Both the position numbers and the translations under genes were made by a program. DNA of 64,000 nucleotides from Chrysogorgia sp. JL179-B06 (Eukaryota > Cnidaria > Anthozoa > Scleralcyonacea > Chrysogorgiidae), in the NCBI GenBank assembly GCA_035772405.1, contig JAYKKM010000337.1, positions 2,231,501 to 2,295,500 of the forward strand, given 5' to 3'. This document shows positions 55,600-64,000 of this stretch, piece after piece (the stretch's first letter is position 1; the number at the start of each line of letters is the position of its first letter). The notes under the pieces are model-generated. The model ran no database searches and was not told where the DNA came from. It saw only the letters and a list, made by a program, of their open reading frames with translations.

Positions 55600-57710
55600 T
55601 AACACTAGAAACACATAAACCAAATGATATCTACGTAAGAGTATATACACACATGATTATCACATTCGAAGATATTCCAGTGTTAATATGTGATATCGCG
55701 AATGATATGACATAACTCGGAAACTACAAAGGGGATTCCGGATCAAGAATAAAAATCCCACCCTCTTCCTGAATAAACTTTCAATCTACCCCAGTATAAA
55801 AGTATAGTAATCGAGTTGATCAGTAACTAAATATAGCTATTAAGCTTATAGAAACCATAGTGGGTGGTAATATACTAAATTAGTTCTCACAATGCTTAAC
55901 GTCAGGCTAAACACAATACAACTAATCGAACAAAAGTTAGGAGAAAAAGTGAAAAACACAATGCATTTCGGTGGAATACATTTATTAAGTTGTAATAAGT
56001 CAGCAATAGCAAGCGTTTATCAACTATAGTTGCATTAAATATATATTTAAATGTTCAACAATGGTTTTTTGTGAATCCAGATATTGGCTGTTATTTTAAC
56101 CGGTCCTTTTATTCTGGTTATAGTTCCTGTTCCTGTCCGTGAGATTTGACCTTGTCGTTTTTTGCTCTTAGTTTTGAGCTTGCCTTTGGATTCCTAGTGT
56201 GTTTCGTGTTGTTTTCTTTGGTCGACAACTTGGAACATAACTTCAGTTTCCAATTACTGTAGCAGTATATAGCAACCTTTAGATGTACACTGCAGTAGCT
56301 ACCTCAAGTTCTCAAACTCATTAATAATTCATGAGCCAATTAGCCAATAAAATCACTTTATTTTATCACATGACTGAGGCTGGATACTTCATATACCACA
56401 ACAGTTATTAGACCAAACCCGGTTTTGATCTAATTGCTGAGATCTTAATTAATAATTCATTTTTTCGAGAACGAAACGACCTGCCTCCGTCTTCGCTCAT
56501 CCTCAACTGAACAGAGTCTGTTAATTTTCTGAATAAATTTTACACACCCTCGTGAGTTCAGTCCCATGAGGGTTTGTTCTCAAATGCGTTTTAAGTAAAC
56601 ATACAATTAAATCCGTGTTCGATTGAGAAGCCATATAAACAACTCGTTTATCGTGTTTCATCAGGGGATCCAAACACTCGAAAACAATAAAAACACTCGC
56701 GCTTCGCGCTCGTGTTTTCATCATGTTTTCTCGTGTTTGGATCCCTGATGAAACACTCAAACTCGTTGTTCATATATTACATCTATGATAGTGACCTCAA
56801 CGACGTTCTCCTTCGAAACAAAATTATTCTTCACACAAAACAAAAGGAATGAATAATTTTTATTTCCAAAAGTAATCTCAACACCGTCCTCGTTCTGTTT
56901 ACAAAACCATTCTGAGCATTGTCACGTCTTCAGGGAGACGGTAACTCAACAATAATGGTCTTTCTCAAGACTACAACAACCTGGACGATCAACTTCACAC
57001 TTCTAATGATACTCCTAGGTTCAAATCATTTACTTTATTACGATATTAACTCCCAAAGATATCAGAAGAACTGTTACTTTAGATTGACTTCGACACAGAC
57101 ATTGCAGTCGTTTTAAATCAAAAATCAAATCATATACACTTTATTGAAATAGGGTACGTAATTACAGTTAAAAATTGTACTCTCTCTTGTGGTCTTAAAA
57201 TAAGAGTATAGATAAGATAAGAATACAATAATAATAAAAATAATAATACAAGGTCAGTATTGACCAAGATCATAACATTTAATAACTAATATTTATATGT
57301 GTTAATATATACAATGCTGTAGTGAATGTGGGAGAGCTTGGAGTAGACAGACGATACATGGACGATCGTCAAGCTCCTACGGCTTCGATTCCTATGCGGG
57401 ACTCAGGATCATTTCTCTGAGGATATGAGCTTGACGATTGTCCATGTTCGTCTAATATTTAGATGCTAAAACACACTAGTAACTTGAAATATATCATTTA
57501 TATATGTTTCCATGATATAGGTGGTAAATATACATGTAATAATAATAATTTAATCAAGAAATGAAATCTATTAAATAAATACACATCTTGAAAGGAAATT
57601 GAGAGGTTAACCCTATTTTTAACAATATTATATAAATATATATAAATAATATTTATAAATAATATTTATTTAATAATATTTATATATTACAAAGTAAATG
57701 ATTATAAAAA
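55600..57710. other. Gene-free stretch
   Basis: Contains a hairpin at 56654-56756 (GTGTTTCATCAGGGGATCCA / TGGATCCCTGATGAAACAC), a repeat shared with 48200-48500 at 56920-57060, and a repeat shared with 19640-19720 at 57310-57400. No coding signal. Confidence 0.55.
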
Positions 57711-57719
57711 TTAAAATCT

Positions 57720-57960
57720 AAAAGATTTAAATGTCCATGAAACTTTTGAGTCTACTCTTAAACTGTTGAAGGTTATCAGCTTCGGCAATTGTTTGGGGAA
57801 GACAGTTCCATTTACTAATTATTCTAACAAAGAATGAATATTTATAGCAATTACATGTCGCAGCTTTGATGTATAGTTTATATTTGTGATTAGCTCTTGT
57901 GCGATTATACTTAGTATATTCAAAAATATTGTACACTCTCTCTGTTCCATAAAACACTTG
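57720..57960 (-). mobile_element. LINE 3' fragment
   Basis: The 76-codon minus frame ends SFFVRIISKWNCLPQTIAEA then LQQFKSRLKSFMDI and a stop, a reverse transcriptase C-terminus. Confidence 0.75.
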
Positions 57961-58839
57961 AGTTATAGAAAAATGTTCTTTTTAAATCATTAAGTAACTT
58001 TTTTAAATCATTAGGTAAACGGTAGATAGAATCAGAGCGAGTATTAACAATACTGAAGCATTTAAAATAAAACAAGTTTCAAGTGATCAAATACGGTAGT
58101 CCATTATCCGTGGTTTCAGCTTAAAATGCGACAATTTACACACATTCGAAAACTTTATACCATTCACACATACATTGTTCATCAATATTTTTGTAATCCA
58201 GATATATTGGGCATTATGGGAGCTTTTTATCTTGGTTTTCTTCCTGTTCCTGTTCCTGTCAATGTAGCTTAGTACCTCCCTATACCCTCAGCTTTTGGCA
58301 TTGACTTCACTGTGCTGTTCATTCACATACATTGTTCAAAATTGGAGCCTTTTTTGGTTGTGTTCAGTGCCCTGCATATCCTTAGCTTCGACAGTGGCTT
58401 TGACTATACTGTCCATTGTTCAACACTCTTTTTTTATTCATATATTGGACATAATTGAAGCCTTTTATTCTTGAATTTGTTCCTGTTCCGTGTTATTGTA
58501 TTTAATACCCTCCATGCCATCAGCTTTTAACATGGCTTTCACTACCATACTGTTGTTTTACTTCCCCATGTGTCGTTGTGTTTGACAAACCATTCAAACA
58601 TCATTCCAATGTACACCAACTATGTAGTACGGTGATAATGTAGCGACTCGTGGACAATATAACATCCGACAAAATAACAATAATAATAAAGACGTTTTAG
58701 GAGCATTATACAATACCCTTGTACAATATAGTCTCAATGCTCTTACAACAATTCTTAAAGTTGTTTAAGTTACTACACTTGAGGTGCCGAGATATTTAAT
58801 AATGATAGCGTGAATCATATACGAAGAGAACAAATTAGA

Positions 58840-60290
58840 TGCTGTATTAATATGATCCTGTTAGGAGATTTCAATATCCATTTTACAACAATCAATCTTT
58901 CAATAAACATCGGTTGAGACTTGAGCATGAAGGGCTTGAAAAGTATAAATATTCGTCGTCGTTCGTAATGAGATCTTCTGTAAATCACAGGTGGGCGTCT
59001 TCTTCAAGCCAATTTACAAATAGTGGATCGATATTCATGATACAAGTGGCTCCGGTGTGAGGTTTATGGATCTCGCACTCTTCCAAGATATGTTGAAGCG
59101 TTTATTGGATTTTAACCGTGTTTCCAGTGAAAAAAGATCCACGCGAGCAAATGTCATCAATGAAAAATACAATCACTTATCGGGACACAAAATACTCAAC
59201 ACTAAGCAAGATTTTATAAATCAGCTCTCCAAGAAGCCGATGATGACATGCTTGACACCTGGAAGTCTATTTTTTAATGAAGTTGTTGATAATTTGCATG
59301 CACGAAAAACGCATTTCCCGTAGAAATCAGGCGCCATGGATGACCAAAGATGTACTGCAGGAATAACATGCCAGAGGCAACTCACTTAAAAACGTTCGGA
59401 GAACAAATGATAGTGAGGATTGGAGTTTTTATAAGACACTTATTGTAGTAAGGTTGTAAATAAGATTAATGAGGCAAAGTAACAGTTTTATAAGATCACA
59501 AAGGAAGTTCAAATGATATCTGGAAGATAATAAAAACTCAGATTTATAATGGAAAGGAGTCGGTCTATCTTACGAGCATTCGCGATGGCTTCAAAATTAT
59601 TGATGATAAGGTAACGCCCAAGTTAAGGGAATCTAAAAAAATCTAAATTAAGAGAATTTGTTTTATGAAGAAAGGACGAAAAGGAGATGTTTTACAGTAT
59701 CCACAAATGACTGAGAATGATGTTTTAAGGATATTAAGATAAACAAAGTTACAACAGAGCTTGATAATATTAGTGCTAGACTGCTAAAGGTATATAGCTT
59801 CTTCAATTGAATAACATCTTCTATTAAGGTAACGAAATGCTGGCTCACGTCAGCTATAGTACCGCGGTATTTCCTCGTACATGGAAGATAGTCAAAGTAA
59901 CTCCACTACTATTCAAGGACGGGGATCGTGGAGATGTTACACTAATTATCGCCCAATATCGGTGTTGCCAATATTATATCAAAGATTGAGAAACATGTAC
60001 CGATAAATATGTAAACACATATCTTTGTGAAAACAATTTAATATACAGTATTCTGAACAATCGGAGTTTCGTAGGCATGATAGCACAGAAACAGCATTGA
60101 TAAAGAAGATTATAGACCAGCTGTTGTTTAACATGGATAAGAATCGAGTTATAGTGTTATGATTTTGATCGATAACCGCAAAGCTTTTGATATGGTCGAT
60201 CATGTTATTGTCACGCCATTTTACTATCAAATCTGCAAGCATATGATATTGACTAACCGTTACATCCGATACAACACGGCCGCTTACGTT
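58840..60290 (+). mobile_element. Degraded LINE, endonuclease to reverse transcriptase
   Basis: In order on +, in shifting frames: MILLGDFNIHF (endonuclease, 58850), KSIFNEVVDNLHARKT and PWMTKD (59260-59350), VKVTPLLFKDGDRGDV (59895), YRPISVLP (59948) and LIDNRKAFDMVDHVI (60165-60210). Many stops and frameshifts. Confidence 0.75.
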
Positions 60291-60337
60291 GTAAATAGTA
60301 CATAACGGTTACTGTCACTATAGACAAACGTGTTGTA

Positions 60338-60377
<40 letters not shown>

Positions 60378-60599
60378 TATATACTAGAAGTTACTATCGC
60401 AAGGGAAGTGCTGCCTCAAAAGCCATATGAAGCCTATTTTTTTATAAAATTTCCAAAACCCACTGTAGTAATTTAAATGGAATTTAATTTGATCAACAAA
60501 AATACCAGCTTTGGTATGTAGGATATACAAACATAACACCAACTATACAGTTAAATGACATACATATATATAACATTAATTCCCTTTATCTATACTATT

Positions 60600-61250
60600 T
60601 TAAATTATTTTAAACTATCAAACAGTGTTAAAACATCGAAGAAGTATTTTCCTGTTAAATTCATAGCTGACTTGTCCTGCATGCACATAAGGTACTTAAA
60701 CAGGTCTTGCGGATTAAACGATTTGAATGTGTTATTTGTTTTACATATATTTTCAATAAAAATTTTCTAAGATCGGTGAACTTTGTATTTGTACACGATG
60801 TTAGAAAGTGTTGTTCATTTCCGACCTTATTTAAATCGCAATGTTTATATATTCTATCGCTATCATAAAACATTGCTGTATCGACCAGTTTCAACAGGTA
60901 ATCTATGAGCTGAAATCCTTAATTTTGTTACAGCTTGACGGTGTTTGGAATTGTGGATTTCAGAGAGATAGTTTTCAAAGGCAAAATTTATTTTCAGTTT
61001 TTTAAAGACTGAAGTTTGTACACATTTTTTTCAATTCTTTTAATTATATTTAAATACAGCAGACTTAAATTACAAATAACTATCCGACTTATCTGAATAT
61101 AATTGGCAAGGCTTTGACTGCACATACAGTATACATTATGACTATGTAGTTGATGTTTGGTAAACAAATTTCTGATAAATCACTGCCACTATAAATCATG
61201 CTTCTTACTGTGGCAAAGCAGAGTGTCTGATATGTTATGGCGAAGCATGG
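60600..61250 (-). mobile_element. LINE C-terminal fragment
   Basis: Minus strand: CDLNKVGNEQHFLTSCTNTK then FTDLRKFLLKIY, resembling the Cys/His region after LINE reverse transcriptases. The upstream part is diverged. Confidence 0.55.
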
Positions 61251-62014
61251 ACCGCAGTGATTGTCGTATACGCTGTTATAGTATTGCGGTCACCCTGTCA
61301 CTTTTATTATGTACAATGTATCAAGGAATATATTTTATGTGTCCATAGTTGGCGATATTCACTATAATATCATGATAATGGATACATTTACGGTTCATTT
61401 ACACGGTGAACAAATTCGAGACTCCAATCACAAACTGTTGTCGTATAATTTCATTTCCTCAACAGGACATCTCACATCAAAATTCCCAACACCCACATAA
61501 CATGAACATTTGACATAACAATGTTGATTTGTAATTGATAAAACGTTCATTAATTACCAAATATTATCTTTAAAGAGTGTAAGAAGGAGTTAAGAATATA
61601 TGACTTTCACATATAGTAAGAGCTGTGCAGGTGGTACAGAAAAAACAAAACATGAAAGATAACGATGTCCTTCGTCGGCAATATACTCGATAAAATTTCA
61701 CGACCAAACAAAAGCAGTTTGAGATATTTTTCATATAACTATAGACTGCTGGGTATGTAGATTGTAGTTGAATAGCTGAAACACCTGAAAGATTTGTTTA
61801 TTGACGAAATATGAACAAAATCTATACAGTTTGCTTTCGTTTAAAATCAAAATTAGTTCCTGAATCCAGCTGCGTTTGTTGTGGAGACAATACAGAAAGC
61901 TAACAACTGGACAAAGCTGGATCTACCTGATCTATTTATTAATCTTAATATTAAACACACCAATTTGCTCGGTTGTACGACTCAAACACTGAGGAGCTCT
62001 GTTTAAAAGGTGGT

Positions 62015-63345
62015 CATGCCAGCTTTTCAGCAAGGGAAACGTATTCGTGTATCTTCAAGGAAAGCCTGGCAAGACATATACGTGGTAGGTCACCGAGCAC
62101 AGGTGCATTCGCGAGCATTGGTGCATAAGAAAATCTCTTTCAAGAAGTCTTGGCAAGAAGCCTTGTTCAAAAGGTGGTTATGTCAGCTTTTCAGCAAGAG
62201 AAACTTATTCGTGTATCTTCAAGGAAAGCTTGGCAAGACATATACGTGGTAGGTCTCCGAGCATAGCTTCATTCGCGAGCATTACTGCATAAGAAAATCT
62301 ATTTCAAGAAGCATTGACAAGAAGCCTTGACAAGAAGCCTTGTTCAAAAGGTGGTTATGGCAGCTTTTAAGCAAGGGAAACTTATTCGTGTATCTTCAAG
62401 GAAAGCTTGGCAAGACATATACGTGGTAGTTCACCGAGCACAGGTTTATTCGTGAGGATTGCTACAGTTTCCGCGAGCATATAGGACATTCATTTGTGAG
62501 CATTAGCAATAAGAAAATCTATTTCAAGAAGCCTTCACAACAAGCCTTGTTCAAAGGGTGGTTATGGCAGCTTTTAAGCAAGGGAAACATGTTCGTGTGT
62601 CATCAAGAAAATCTTGACAAGAGCTTCATTTGCGAGCATTAGTGCATAAGAAAATCTATTTCAAGAAGCCTTCACAACAAGCCTTGTTCAAAGGGTGGTT
62701 ATGGCAGCTTTTAAGCAAGGGAAACATGTTCGTGTGTCATCAAGAAAAGCTTGACAAGAGCTTCATTTGCGAGCATTAGTGCATAAGAAAATCTATTTCA
62801 AGAAGCCTTCACAACAAGCCTTGTTCAAAGGGTGGTTATGGCAGCTTTTAAGCAAGCGAAACATGTTCGTGTGTCATCAAGAAAAGCTTGACAAGAGCTT
62901 CATTTGCGAGCATTAGTGCATAAGAAAATCTATTCCAAGAAGCCTTCACAACAAGCCTTGTTCAAAGGGTGGTTATGGCAGCTTTTAAGCAAGCGAAACA
63001 TGTTCGTGTGTCATCAAGAAAAGCTTGACAAGAGCTTCATTTGCGAGCATTAGTGCATAAGAAAATCTATTTCAAGAAGCCTTCACAACAAGCCTTGTTC
63101 AAAGGGTGGTTATGGCAGCTTTTAAGCAAGGGAAACATGTTCGTGTGTCATCAAGAAAAGCTTGACAAGAGCTTCATTTGCAAGCATTAGTGCATAAGAA
63201 AATCTATTTCAAGAAGCCTTCACAACAAGCCTTGTTCAAAGGGTGGTTATGGCAGCTTTTAAGCAAGCGAAACATGTTCGTGTGTCATCAAGAAAAGCTT
63301 GACAAGAGCTTCATTTGCGAGCATTAGTGCATAAGAAAATCTATA
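62015..63345. repeat. 137-bp tandem repeat array
   Basis: TGCATAAGAAAATCTAT recurs at 62643, 62780, 62917, 63054, 63191 and 63328, exactly 137 apart. Older units at 62122, 62286 and 62503 have variable length and insertions. No conserved ORF. Confidence 0.95.
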
Positions 63346-64000
63346 TTCCACTGTTCACACTCGCAGTTAAAACATACCTAGTCCAAGAAAATTATACTCT
63401 GAACTGAAAAATGTTCGTTGTGACAAATAAGCAATTAAAGCTAGCAAGGAACTTGGCAAGGATTCAAAGACAAAGCCTCATGATTCAAAGACAAAGCCTC
63501 ATGAGGATATTAGTATTTATTGGATATAATATAATTTACAGGCTCCAGAGAGGATATCAATGCCACTGTGTAAGTTTGTAATTGTGGTTTGGAAAATAGC
63601 AGAGTTGGCCTATTTTTACTGAACTATCCAGTGATCTATACCGATAGTATGAATTGGGTGGGACGTTTCCGCACTTTGACAACCAAGTACCAATAGTAAT
63701 ATACTCATAGCTCAATTTTCCGTTGTATACATCAAAGACAATGTCAATGATGAAACAAATAGTTTCGTGTGCTTGCTTTGAGTAAACTATATAGGCAACA
63801 GTTCAACACTCAACAGTGCATGCTTGTGTCAGCATAACTCGGGGAATAAAGCTCTATTTCTATTTATATAATCTGATAATACGAAGCTGTCGAACAGTTC
63901 TTAGAAACATGGCCAATTGATCGTTCTGAGCGATGGGAACAAACCTATAAGAATTACGACAGAAGTAGATATATACAGTACCTGTCAGGCGCAGGAATAT
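63346..64000. other. Gene-free stretch
   Basis: Nothing recognised apart from a 16-bp direct repeat ATTCAAAGACAAAGCC near 63470-63495. Confidence 0.6.

Overview
The window is animal nuclear DNA. It has spliced protein genes with GT-AG introns, many microsatellites and minisatellites, and very many short palindromic elements and degraded LINE, SINE and Penelope copies. Base composition is AT-rich. The repeat style (palindromic MITEs, GAAACGTC-type repeats, CCTGGGTACGAGGTTG hairpins) suggests a marine invertebrate, possibly a sponge or cnidarian; this is an impression and I cannot place the species.

Positions 1-23,400 hold three diverged Rho-family small GTPases: one on + at 5758-6371, one on - at 9797-10438, and one on + at 21402-22001. 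They lie among non-autonomous transposons and LINE remains. The first keeps the canonical catalytic residues and a CAAX box. The second has lost three GTPase landmarks and the CAAX box. The third has lost the invariant switch II glycine.

Positions 24,975-44,970 (- strand) hold one complete gene, MON2, an Arf-GEF-like scaffold of endosome-Golgi trafficking. I reconstructed it by hand as 32 coding exons. Their lengths sum to 5121 nt (1706 aa plus stop), close to the roughly 1,700 residues of animal MON2. Every splice phase is compatible. Its introns carry a 2.1 kb polypurine minisatellite, a 24-bp array, a 101-bp array, an (ATC)n tract, long (TA)n tracts, a 5S-derived SINE, a Penelope remnant with a hammerhead ribozyme-like core, and at least seven palindromic MITEs.

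Positions 49,131-55,590 (- strand) hold a three-exon ETS transcription factor of ELK type. It has a tiny first coding exon 4.8 kb away, and that intron is full of LINE ends and MITEs. Positions 55,600-64,000 contain only transposon debris and a 137-bp tandem repeat array.

MON2, ELK and the Rho genes do not form a pathway visible from sequence. MON2 and ELK are ordinary single-copy-type genes. The Rho cluster looks like a lineage-specific local expansion. The most unusual items are the catalytically atypical Rho paralogs, the Penelope-linked hammerhead-like motif, and the complementary polypyrimidine/polypurine tracts on either side of MON2 exon 11.
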